A DNA stretch of 64,000 bases. It comes from Lasiosphaeria ovina. Lineage: Eukaryota > Ascomycota > Sordariomycetes > Sordariales > Lasiosphaeriaceae. Both the position numbers and the translations under genes were made by a program. The stretch covers positions 868,001 through 932,000 of the forward strand of contig JAULSN010000009.1 of the NCBI GenBank assembly GCA_033439765.1. The letters are read 5' to 3'. The notes below the pieces were generated by a model, which worked only from the letters and a program-made list of their open reading frames with translations, did not search any database and had not been told where the DNA came from. How positions within the stretch are numbered: the stretch's first letter is position 1; each line of letters opens with the position of its first letter. This document shows, piece after piece, positions 1 to 8,989 of the stretch.

Positions 1-20
1 AACATCGTCGTCAACATCGC

Positions 21-45
21 CGTCGTCGTCGTCGTCGTCGTCGTC
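21..45. repeat. (CGT)n trinucleotide microsatellite
   Basis: A near-perfect run of CGT/GTC triplets at the left edge of the window, with a degenerate continuation to the left. No reading frame of note is attached to it. Confidence 0.85.
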
Positions 46-215
46 AAGAGCAGCACCCTCCCGCTGTGAAGGAGTCCGTCGAATGGAAGGCATGAGCGCG
101 GACTGGCTGCAGAGGCAGTAGTAGTGTTGCGCGATGGCCTTCCCCGGAGGTGTCCGACTCTGTCAAGCTCCTGGTACTGCAGGTAATCGTCTTCAAGTAA
201 TGACCTGTCCAAGCA

Positions 216-1640
216 CTAATATGGATGGAAATTAACCTTCCGAAGCTTCAGAGCACCTACCCTGTGGCGCTGAAGAAGCTCGTGAGCGCAAGGGATGCCA
301 TGCTGCGCCCGGAACCGGCCGGTGCAGGGTCGGAGAGGCCCCCGGGGGTGGTCCCCGAGGCCATCTGTCGTCTTCCGGTATTGTTGTGCAACACGGTCCA
401 AGGCGGCATGGCAGATGTTGTAGGGGGCCTCGCCAAGCCACTCCTTTCCTAGGTAGTCGAAGCGAATGCGAGTTGTTTGTTCGTGAGTCACCTCGTCACA
501 AGCTTCCTTCATGCCCTACACCATGTTGAAGCTCTGCTGACGGTCTGGTGGATAGAGCTACTGCCGGTAACCACAAAGGTCTTGAGAAGCTCGTTTACCG
601 ACCCAACTGGTGATGTGGTGCTCTGGCCGAAGTTGAGGATGTTGTTGGTGTAACATGTCGCCCATTCCCTGGCGAGTGGCATATAAGTATCGTCAAAATA
701 CTTTAGGATGGCTTTTTGGGCGGAAAACCCGGCTTTTATTATCTCCCAGGCTTAGTTGAAGCCATCAAGGCCAGGCGCGTACATCATGTGCTCCCAAAGT
801 AGGTACATTCCCGCCTTTGTATACGGAACCTCGGCTAGCAGGGGGCCCATAACAACTCGTTGACCATCATGAAGTCTTCTTATGCGGAAAACAACCTGGT
901 TTTCTTCCCCGTTGTTATCGTCGTTCTCTTCATTATCGTTATTATCCTCATCGTCATTTTCTTCCTATTGTTGCCCGCCCTAAGCCTGTGCCTGAGCCCG
1001 GGCAACCCCCTTTGCAGCGGCTGTATTCCATTTCTTCTTGAACTGAAGGACCACATTCTTGTTGATGTAGAAGATGCAAAGTTGAGGGTGAGCGTCAGGG
1101 TAAACACTCGCAATTGCAGACCTCATAGCCTTCTTAAAGTCGGTAATTGTAACCTGGGGAGGTGGCGCGCCGATTCTTTGGCGATGTGCGTTGACCCGCT
1201 CCATCAGCCAGTTGAAGCCTTCGTCACGTTCGTTATTTATCAAGCCGAAGGCACAACTGACTGCTTTGCCCAGGTGGTTCTTGACAACTACCTGGAAAAG
1301 AGCGAGGCCCTTGTTATTCGTTTTGTATGTGCTGTCATACAACTGGACCCAATGGAAGCGTTTCCACTGCTCTTTACACTACTCAGGAACCTGAAAAAGT
1401 CCCTCTAGCTTGGTTCGGCCGGGATCCGACCATTTGACATCGTAATGGACGCCGTCATCGTCAAGCAACTTCATCGTGGCTTGAGGTACCGTATATCCCT
1501 TAGTCGCAAGCTTCCTAACACGCCAGCGGCAGTGCCGTAGCTGTGTGCGGGTGAAAATGAGGTCGGGAAATTGCTTGCGAAGCTCCTTTTTGCATTCAGC
1601 GAGGTCAAAAAGAGGGTAGAATATGATGCATTCTAGTAGG
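216..1640 (-). pseudogene. MULE (Mutator-like) transposase relic
   Basis: Read on the minus strand, 1342-980 encodes a MULE transposase core: YDSTYKTN (first catalytic Asp region), then ITDFKKAMRSAI (second Asp region), then PQLCIFYINKNV, the LCxxHxxxN-type segment of this family. Upstream (about 1640-1380) lies a typical N-terminal part (RRWRVRKLA-like helix, DDDGVHYDVKW), separated from the core by one TAG codon. Downstream, 980-520 continues with LREWATCYTNNIL-like sequence and a stop. The end (512-216) has CTGRFRAQHGIPCAHEL, a degraded SWIM zinc finger. Stops and frame changes make it a pseudogene. MULE transposases cut and paste DNA elements with long terminal inverted repeats; a structure with such repeats lies 0.7 kb to the right, but I cannot show that the two belong together. 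The exact N-terminus is not resolved. Confidence 0.8.
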
Positions 1641-2302
1641 AAGAAAGAAGGGCGGAATGCCCTACCTATGACAGTTAAATGCCTGCTTTCTAGCATGTAA
1701 GCACTAGGCCGTTCTTGGCGTAGATCAACACCCGTAAACGCGCCATTCCAAAGTGGCCCTGTTATGGAACACCACCCACATCGACCCCCCCGGCGTTCTG
1801 CCTCGTCTGCCCGCACTGCACTGCATGAACAAGATCCCCCAGGCTTCTTCTGGCAGCAACCCGTATGACCTCCGGACGCATTGTCCACGCAGACGCTGTC
1901 TAATCACACTAGTCGGGAAGACGGCGAAGGTGACGGAGTCGGTGCTGGCGCGGGCGACGGCATGAATGACGGCGACTGCGAGGGGCCGCCGCGCTGTTCT
2001 ATCGTCTACTCTGACGCCGGCCTAACATCAACTTCTCTTTCGCCCTACCTAAGAAATGATCACAAGACCCAGGCTGCACACCTAGTGCTATGGAAAATCG
2101 CGGCTGCCCGGATACTGACCTTAGAGGAACCTAAAGTATCTAACTTAGATTGTAAGAGCTTCTTGGAAAAGGAAGAAGGGACCCCAGTTGACTATACGAA
2201 CCCACCGGCGATGTGGAAATACCCTCATTTTGGGGCGTTGTTTACTTTGGGCAGTCGAATCCGGGAATGGCTTCAACTGAGGTGGCGTCAGAAAGACCAT
2301 GC
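1641..2302. other. No recognisable gene
   Basis: Only short overlapping open frames on both strands, none with a motif I recognise. It separates the MULE relic from the inverted-repeat element at 2,303. Confidence 0.5.
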
Positions 2303-2486
2303 CAAATCGGGTGCGGTTCAGGGTAGGGACCGCACAGGCCACTGTAATTAAACCGCCTTTCCCACAGGGTTGACGGAGGTCCCCGGACCGGCCCTCTCTT
2401 CTTCCGGACATCGATCGATACATCACGGTTGAAGGCGCATTTTGACCTCATTTTGGCTACATTCTGGAATACGTTGTTTCCGAGAA
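2303..2486 (+). repeat. Left terminal inverted repeat arm
   Basis: Pairs with 3,500-3,691 in inverted orientation. The inner 40 bp, ending at the CGTTGTTTC(C/T)GAGA stretch, are almost identical between arms. The middle of the arm is more diverged, with small indels. Confidence 0.8.
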
Positions 2487-2595
2487 TACCCCCATTACGC
2501 CTAGCCGGTCCCGCCCTCGCCCTCGCCCAGCAGCAGCAAGCCCAGAAGCAGCAACAGTACTAGCAGCCGGGCCGCGACGACGAGGAGACAAAGCA

Positions 2596-2755
2596 AAATA
2601 AGATGCCAGCTTCTTGAAGAGCCCAGTGCCGCTGCCAAATAAGATGCCAGCTCCTTGAAGAGCCCAGTGCCGCTGCCAAATAAGATGCCAGCTCCTTGAA
2701 GAGCCCAGTACCGCTGCCAATAATATGCCAGCTTCTTGAAGAGCTCAGTGCCGCC
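2596..2755 (+). repeat. 41-bp tandem repeat, about 3.9 copies
   Basis: Unit starts fall at 2,596, 2,637, 2,678 and 2,719. Each unit carries GATGCCAGCT(T/C)CTTGAAGAG followed by CCCAGT(G/A)CCGCTGCC. The first three copies differ at only a couple of positions; the last is more diverged and partial. An open minus-strand frame through the array is a consequence of the repeat, not evidence of a gene. Confidence 0.9.
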
Positions 2756-2789
2756 TGTGCGCGGCATGTTCTTCATTATACCGAGGGTA

Positions 2790-3340
2790 GTATGCCCTGC
2801 CGAGGTGCTTGAATGCGGAGGGCAGCATGCCCTTCCATCCGGGTCAGCCGTGTGGCGGCTGCGTGCCCGGAGCTGTGCCTGCCGGGACTTGAAGCCGTAC
2901 AGGGCAGTATGGTGCCGTGCCTGTATATGCCCGGGGTCCAGCCTGCATGCTTGTAAGGGTGGTATGCCCGGGACTGGTTGTTGTTTTCCGTGTGCCGATG
3001 AGCCTGCCCGCCGTGCCTGTAGGGCGGCATAATGACTTCGATACGGGAACTCCGCGTAGCAGCTGCGTGCCTAGGGAACGCCCTACGCGTGTGAACGTTG
3101 TTGACAGTGTGCCTAGGGGCGGCATACCCTGCCGATAGGTGCCGAAAGCAGGCTCCGCCTTACCAAAGTGCCGAAGAGCGGCATGCCCTTCAATATCCCG
3201 ACGGTCGGCATGCCCTGCCGAGGTGCCTAGGTCGGTCTGATGCCCGCGATGCCTTCAGGTCGCCGTGCGCTTTCGATGCCTCGGAGCGGCCTGCGCCCTC
3301 AATGCGGGCCTGCCGCGTGCCGGCTCCGTGTAGTCTGGGG
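2790..3340. repeat. GC-rich CATGCCC/GGGCATG-type repeat cluster
   Basis: Many short, imperfectly spaced copies of GCATGCCC, TGCCGGGACTTGAAGCCGTA and GGGCGGCAT. The same vocabulary dominates 51,480-53,430, so this is a dispersed repeat family rather than local low complexity. Short open frames here are frame shadows of the repeat. Confidence 0.6.
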
Positions 3341-3499
3341 CCGCGGACGGCGCGTTGCGTCGCGTGTTGACATCGCGACCTTATTGTGGAAGGCTTCCCT
3401 TTCGCCTAGAGTGCCCTATGTGGGATGCCGTGTTCGCCCTGGAATACGAGCCTCAAATGATGTTCGTTGTATGGAAGATGTTGCTCCCGGGCTCATAAC

Positions 3500-3691
3500 T
3501 CTCAGAAACAACGTATTCCAGAATGTAGCCAAATGAGGCCAAAATGAGTGCCTTCAACCAGATGTATTGATTGATGTGTAGGAAGAAGAAAAGGCCTGCG
3601 CCTGCAGGTTGGGGACCTGTGTTGACCCCGTGGAAAAGGTGTTTAATTACAGTCGCCTGTGCAGGCCCTGCCCTGCACCATACCCAATTTA
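3500..3691 (-). repeat. Right terminal inverted repeat arm
   Basis: Reverse complement of 2,303-2,486. It ends at the outer edge in CCCTGCACCATACCCAATTT, the counterpart of the GGGT-rich left end. Confidence 0.8.
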
Positions 3692-5117
3692 GGTAGGTCT
3701 TTCGGACACATCGCTGAGGTCGCTCAGGTCGCTCAAATCTTCAAGGGCGGCCATTTCTATCGCTAGTTAGTACTGCGCGACGAAGTAAGCGATGAAGAAA
3801 TGAAACCATACCGATGCATCGATTGAATGCGGTGCCGACGATGTTTTTTTGGTGGTTGTGGAAGGTCGGTTGTAGTGGAAAGATGTAAGGTTCGGTTGCG
3901 TTGTGGTGAAAAGTGGTACTACGCGGCAGAATCTTGGATGTACTGGAGGGCGGGGCAGACAAGGTGGGCAGACAAGGTGGCTAGATAAGGTGGGAGGATA
4001 GTCGAGTCAACGATCGTGACTCTAGCTTTATCTCAGACGTGTGGTGGCGAGGGGAGGGCGCATCCCAAATAGGAATAGATCACTAGACCCGCTTTTAAGT
4101 AAATTTCAACCAATAGGATTTTCTATATTCGAGCAACGGGATCACGGCCCCCACGCGTCTGAGAGCAATTCTGGATTTTTCCCTCTTCGAGTTACGGGTC
4201 AATTCTGTCAATCGCGCGCGTACGAATAACAGCACCAAATCAGCGCACAAACACCCGTGGTGTGCATCATTCTGATCGCCAGAAAGCACGCTTTCGATTG
4301 GTACTGGTCTCATCGATGGAATATTGAAGACTCCGACGACGACGAGGTCCCGCAGCTTCCCGGTCCATCGCGAATTTCCTCCCTACCGATCCGGGCTTCT
4401 TCGTCAGGCATTTCCGACCCCTCTACAAGCCCGACGCCTCTCCCTCGCAGTCAAAGGAACCTTTAGGGCAACTGTTGGACAATCCCAGATACAAAACGGC
4501 TTTGTAGACGACGAAGTGCAGCCCAGAGCTAAGGCAAGTACATCCAATGTGGAGATGACAAGGCCGGAGTCCTGGCTCGCGAGTTCTGAGCACACGCGGC
4601 CTGCCCCAGAAAGCCACGTACTGTACAGTACTCCGTAGGTACTGTACATATACCAACCGCCGCCGTGCAGCAATCCATTCAACCTTACCCGGCTTCGCAA
4701 AAAGTTGCTGCTTGTCCCGCAGATGCCAATCCCATGACCTTGGACGACGCAACGAATTGTTTTGATCGTCGTATCTCTCGGGTACGACTTACGTGATTAT
4801 CTAACTGCTTGAGAAAACAAAGCGGCCCGTGATGTTTGTTGTTCGATATTTGGTTATGGTTGTTTGTTGATGATGTTGAACCATGCACAGCGAATCTCAT
4901 TTGCTACGAATACTAGGTCTTCGGGCCAGCTCACTGCCCACTGCCCAACCCGGGCAGGTTACAGGTTTCGTGTAAGGTCTACTCGACCTCTCAAACCAAG
5001 CGTTTCAGACAGCTGCTTGGCGGCAAGAACAAGAAGAGTGTCAACCTTTCTGCTCCAAAGGGAAGCCCGGCCAACACGGTGTTCATGCCGGAGAGAGAGG
5101 TGGGGAGGGATTTGGAT
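3692..5117. other. Unassigned DNA without a convincing gene
   Basis: A short plus-strand frame at 4,257-4,466 has an acidic then serine/proline-rich composition (SDDDEVPQLPG). It continues out of frame in the frame starting at 4,324, as a small broken gene would. No family is recognised. The rest shows only short overlapping frames. Confidence 0.35.
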
Positions 5118-5201
5118 TGCTGCTGACTTGTTGCTGCGTTGCTGCTGTTCTGCTGCTGTTCTGCTGCTGGGTTGTTGCTGGGCTGCTGTTGCTGCTGTGC
5201 G
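5118..5201 (+). repeat. Imperfect CTG/GCT trinucleotide repeat
   Basis: A run of TGCTGC/TGCTGT triplets. The long open frames across it on both strands (polyglutamine-like on one, leucine/cysteine-rich on the other) follow from the repeat and have no other support. Confidence 0.8.
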
Positions 5202-5414
5202 GTGGGCGGGGTTGCTCCCAAACCCAACCTCGAATTCCCCATACGTCAGGGCGATCGAACGTAGCCGTCGTGTGCTCAATTCCGCCATCGTGGGTTCGCC
5301 ATTTTGGCACGCGGCTCGGTTCTGGACGCCTTTGATGGCAGCTCTTTCCTTCTGGGTTTTGCTTTGTGGCAGCCAGCCAAGGCAATTATATGAATTCCAT
5401 TAATTATTAGGGAC

Positions 5415-6000
5415 CTACACTACGTGCAAGTCGTCTGCTTTCCTGGGCTTCCCTTCCCAAGTCGCTGTGAGTTGAGACATCAATCCATTCCCTTCGACCC
5501 GTCTTGCTCTGTATTGACTATCCGATTTGTCTACTTCCTGTTTGGTTTGCGTTGCTGGCGTTGTTACGGCCTTCTGCTTCGCCCGTCTTTCAGAGACCAA
5601 AAGGTCCCCTTTCCAATAGTCGACGGCGCCGTTCTGGAGGCCCCAGTTTCCGATCCTGACGGCGAGGCCGTCCTGCGATAGCCCCCGGATGCGGCTCAAG
5701 GCAGGGCCATAGCGAGGTTTCTGGCCAGATTGCCCCTGACGGGGTACTTGGCTGGCGACTGCAGCTTCAGAAGATTCTGCTTCATCCTCGGGACTCGCCT
5801 TGGATGCTTCCTTCAGGCTCTGGATATTCTGCCGTCGTTGAAGGTGTGGACGTATTATTAGGATTGATTGCCTGTCTAGGTATCAGGCTTGTAGTTTCTT
5901 TCTTGGTGAGCCTAGAAGAGAAGCCGAAAAAGATGTAGCGACTCCAGATACGCAAACGGTGGCCAGTTAGTTGATGGTCGCGCAACTTCCATGTAGACAT
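5415..6000 (-). pseudogene. Unrecognised broken reading frame
   Basis: Two minus-strand segments (6,000-5,782 and 5,699-5,415) in different frames have protein-like composition: the first contains WKLRDHQLTGHRLRIWSRY, the second GLQNGAVDYWKGDLL. They could be one gene broken by an indel. No domain is recognised and no start or splice site is supported. The call rests only on composition and adjacency. Confidence 0.25.
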
Positions 6001-6422
6001 GCCCCTTGAAGATGCCGAAGATCTAGACTACCGTGTCTCGCAAACCGGGTAAGGTCTATTGAGTCTAACGTAGGTGCTGCTGGTTCCAAAGCAGGCTGAG
6101 CGCTGGTCCGCCTGTTGTCGTTGCCGCGGAGGGCGAGGGCGCTGGGGGCACTGGAGAAGGAAAGAAGAGACGGCAGCACAATATTATATCCATCGACACC
6201 ATCTCCTCCTTCCGACCGTCCCCTGAACAGACACCATGGAGCCCACCATTTCCGTTTATTCCGTCGGTCTCTGCTGTCCGAAGCCTCCCATCGTGCCTCG
6301 AAGAAAGGCGGGAAGGTGGTAGAGACGTGTCATCCGACAACAATCGCGATGTCAACCGAAGCAGGTCATCAAATACAGGATCATGGGAATCCGAACCATC
6401 TCAGTCCTGCATGACTATCGAT

Positions 6423-7017
6423 TTACCAGCACTTGCACATAAACGCATGCTCGAGCTCCTCTTGCTTGGCTCTCCTTACACAATCCCTTTCGAAATACCA
6501 CAAAGACTCTAGGTATCTTAAAGATCGGGATAACACATGGTCCCAGACGTTCGGCGATACTGGCGTACTTTTCACTTCTCTGCCCTCCCATTTGGTGTAC
6601 ATCTCCTTGAAGTGCTGTTCCATCTCCTGCTTGTAGATGGCTTGTCGAATTTTATCCTGGCAAACATCGACGCGTGCTGCAGGATTGCCTCGGCCATCTC
6701 CACCGAGTGGCAGCCCCGCCAGTGCTTGGCTGCCATCTCATATGCTGCGGATGCGGCTTGTTTCTGTCGAGGTTTCTGGGAGAGATGCGTTGAGAGATGA
6801 CCGGAGAGGCGACTGGAGATCCTCCCTGCGGATTACCCTCCAGTTCCTCGGTGATGGGCGAGGCCATATGTGTTTGGGGAAGTGGTGTGAATACCATGCT
6901 GGGGAAGCACGCAGCCTGGCAGAAGCGAGCCCGGAGGCAGTCGCGGAAGGCAAGAGCTGCTGGCCCTCGCAACTTGGCATTATAATTGCAACTCATAATC
7001 TCGTATACGCTAAGCAC
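6423..7017 (-). pseudogene. Unrecognised broken reading frame
   Basis: A minus-strand segment reading IYKQEMEQHFKEMYTKWEG and on through NVWDHVLSRSLRYLESLW (about 6,650-6,423) looks like genuine helical protein. Upstream sequence to 7,017 is open in a different frame. I do not recognise a family. A broken host gene or transposon gene would both fit. Confidence 0.25.
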
Positions 7018-7111
7018 GACGGCTATGGTGGCGCAATTTTTTGTCCCCAGTTACTAGAAAGTATGAGCTTGCTTTGTTTCCTTCTTTTTGACTGCCCACA
7101 ACTACGGTCAG

Positions 7112-7513
7112 TCAGTTTTGCTTGGCCGTCTTCCACTCTCCAATTTGCGGGTTGTACTCGAAGAGATACAGAGTCCGAAGCGCTTCCCCTGTGCTGTTGA
7201 CCCCGGTACCACTGCAGTCATGGATGATCTCTAGGTTGGGCTCGCCGTGATGGCCCATAAACTCCAGCTCGAGCTTCAGCTGCACTCCTGCTACCTCGTC
7301 TAAGCTACCCCTAAAATTGATGGTGAAGGGCTCTTGGCGCGCAACGCGTCGGTTATGCTCGAGCTTGACGGACTGCAGAAACGTCACAGGCGTGTCGTCG
7401 ACGTTGACGCCCAGGACGCGCAGCTCGTGGCGGTCGCCGGCGGCGCAGCAAGAAGACTCCCGCCGTGGTGTGGTGACAAACTCAATCGGCCGGCACGAGT
7501 ACAAATAGAACAA
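7112..7513 (-). CDS. Hypothetical protein, 133 aa
   Basis: An uninterrupted minus-strand frame of 133 codons with balanced composition and alternating hydrophobic pattern (for example EPFTINFRGSLDEVAGVQLK and TLYLFEYNPQIGEWKTAKQN at the C-terminus), which suggests a beta-rich fold. No signal peptide, transmembrane segment or known motif is visible. It could be an intact small gene or the tail of a longer gene, because no splice site or promoter was identified. It lies just left of host-gene scraps, so a fragment is as likely as a functional gene. Confidence 0.35.
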   Translation of the reverse strand: MFYLYSCRPIEFVTTPRRESSCCAAGDRHELRVLGVNVDDTPVTFLQSVKLEHNRRVARQEPFTINFRGSLDEVAGVQLKLELEFMGHHGEPNLEIIHDCSGTGVNSTGEALRTLYLFEYNPQIGEWKTAKQN

Positions 7514-7803
7514 GAATGCTGCACGCCTGCCGCATCGCGGGAAGAGCGCCCCAACAAGCCAAAAATTGACGCTATAGAAGGGGCACTGGGCGCGTATGCC
7601 TCTTTCCTCACGGCGGTCGTGGCCAGAAAAGGGGTAAGGGATAAGGGGTAAAAGGGGTTAAGCAAAACTCCAGAAAGATGGCCAAGATGCAGCTAAAGAC
7701 ATCGCGACGGCAAACTCACACACTCCCGCGGGGCATTTAGCCGCCCGTGTTGGTGCGGCACAGCACCACGACAGCCAGTTAAAGGTTGTCGACGCCCGCG
7801 GCT

Positions 7804-7926
7804 ATGATGCCGCCCAAACGACCCGGCGACGACAGCTCTCTTAATCCTGCCTCGGGCCCCAAAGTTAAGCTCCCGCGCCTCGAGCGTGGGATTTTGCCAG
7901 ATTGCCCGTCTCGAGGCTCAATTTGA
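7804..7926 (+). pseudogene. Short N-terminal-like fragment, unknown gene
   Basis: A 40-codon frame beginning MMPPKRPGDDSS and continuing with SGPKVKLPRLE looks like a typical basic start of a nuclear protein, then becomes non-descript and stops. It directly precedes the fumarase scrap. It is probably a captured or truncated gene start, but the identity is unknown. Confidence 0.25.
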
Positions 7927-7973
7927 CAATGTGACAGCATGGCGCCGTGGTCTAGAACAAAGCCAGCGCCAAC

Positions 7974-8135
7974 AGCGGCACGCAGTCCAATATGAACGCC
8001 AACGAGGTCATCAGCAACCGGGCCATCGAGATCCTAGGCGGTATCATGCGCTCCAAGAAGCCGGTGCACCCCAACGATCACGTTAACCGCTCTGCCCCGT
8101 CCAACGACACCTTCCCGACCGTCATGCACATCGCC
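7974..8135 (+). pseudogene. Fumarate hydratase (class II) fragment
   Basis: The frame encodes [19 protein letters not shown], then [11 protein letters not shown] and [12 protein letters not shown]. These are signature segments of class II fumarases (the substrate-binding SGTxxNMNxNEV and the HPNDHVNxSxSSND loop). Only about 54 residues of a roughly 490-residue enzyme are present. Upstream and downstream sequence does not continue the family, and MxSxxS-type residues are changed (RSAPSND for the usual MSxSSND). This is a displaced exon scrap, not a gene. Fumarase converts fumarate to malate in the TCA cycle; this copy cannot. Its nature matches the exon fragments gathered at 54-56 kb. Confidence 0.8.
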
Positions 8136-8241
8136 CCCGATGACAGACTTCAGAGTCGAAGCCCACGAAAAATCCTCTCCGAAGATGCTCGAAACCTTCA
8201 ACGTGCAGTTCCAATTCGCCAATCAGTTTTTTCTTCCTTCC

Positions 8242-8406
8242 TTTTTTCTTATTCATTTATTTTTTCTCCCGCAGCCGGGATTGAACCCTTGACGTCTCGG
8301 ATCGTAGCCCGATTTTAGATTTCTGGTTAAGATTTCATTTTTCCCGGCTGCCGCGTTATTAAGCTTTTGTTTCTGCGTTTGGGTTTCGAGATACTTGACT
8401 TTTTTT
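8242..8406. repeat. Direct repeat with tRNA-like core, copy 1
   Basis: About 165 bp repeated at 8,496-8,659. On the minus strand it holds an RNA polymerase III B-box-like GGGTTCAATCCC, an anticodon-arm-like stem-loop with loop CTACGAT, and flanking complementary GCAGCCGGG/CCCGGCTGC segments. The D arm and acceptor stem are not convincing, so it is not called as a tRNA gene. A tRNA-derived SINE is possible. Confidence 0.6.
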
Positions 8407-8495
8407 GAAGCAGGGCAAAAAGACACTGTAGGGCTGATATTCGAGCTAAAATAGCAAAAGCTCAAGGGTTCATTTTCTTTTTTGTTGGGACGCAT

Positions 8496-8659
8496 TTTTT
8501 TCTTATTCATTTTTTTTTCTCCCGCAGCCGGGAATTGAACCCTTGACCTCCTCGGATCGTAGCCGATTTTAGATTTCAGTTAAGATTTCATTTTTCCCCG
8601 GCTGCCGCGTTATTAAGCTTTTGTTTCTGCGTTTGGGTTTCGAGATACTTGACTTTTTT
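8496..8659. repeat. Direct repeat with tRNA-like core, copy 2
   Basis: Second copy of the 8,242-8,406 repeat in the same orientation, differing by a few substitutions and one-base indels. The B-box-like GGGTTCAATTCCC and the CTACGAT loop are preserved. The copies are separated by about 90 bp that are not repeated. Confidence 0.6.
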
Positions 8660-8989
8660 GCGCCCCAGTCAGGCCAGCTGAGCCACCCAGTCGGACTGGC
8701 TTCAGCTGGTATGGACCTGACAATAACCTGGAGGTTTAAACTTGGATGTATACCACCCAGCAGCCCCCGTCCAGAAAGCTTGTTTAGCCAATAACGCGAA
8801 AACCAATATTCGAGGCTACTAATGGTTCACGAGCGGTGCTTGTTCAACTGACGCTGGGGGGCCAAGCCTGCGACACTGTGGCGCGGTCCGGGAGCGGCCG
8901 CTGGCTCAAGATGCCGGCAGACTCTGTGGGATGACCGCGCTGCTGCTGCGCGCACACGCAGGATGGATGCGGGTGGTTCGGAAACATGC

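Larger units (their letters stand above)
2303..3691. mobile_element. Inverted-repeat element with minisatellite core
   Basis: About 185 bp at 2,303-2,486 recur as the reverse complement at 3,500-3,691. Shared stretches include the outer GGGT(A/G)(C/T)GGT(T/G)CAGGG, the middle CTGTAATTAAAC and the inner CATTCTGGAATACGTTGTTT. The arms enclose roughly 1 kb containing a 41-bp tandem repeat and GC-rich CATGCCC-type repeats, with no transposase. This is the shape of a non-autonomous DNA transposon with long terminal inverted repeats, or a foldback element. Long TIRs and the nearby MULE transposase relic suggest a MULE-type origin, but that is inference. I could not see a clear target-site duplication. 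Confidence 0.7.

Noticed and set aside
232..452. Open frames on the plus strand and a second minus frame overlapping the MULE C-terminus
   Set aside because: They are shadows of the minus-strand transposase frame, which carries the SWIM-like motif.
860..1408. 182-codon plus-strand frame with a hydrophobic, Ile/Val-rich start
   Set aside because: It is antisense to the MULE transposase core; the hydrophobic stretch mirrors an acidic/asparagine-rich part of the other strand.
2457..2776. Minus-strand frames with repeated Leu/Ser/Trp peptides
   Set aside because: The 41-bp tandem repeat keeps several frames open; there is no independent coding signal.
4095..4800. A Fot1/pogo-type DNA transposon ending at GTGATTATCTAACTG
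   Set aside because: No inverted partner and no transposase motif were found.
4959..5403. Polyglutamine-like minus-strand and Leu/Cys-rich plus-strand frames
   Set aside because: Both derive from the CTG trinucleotide tract.
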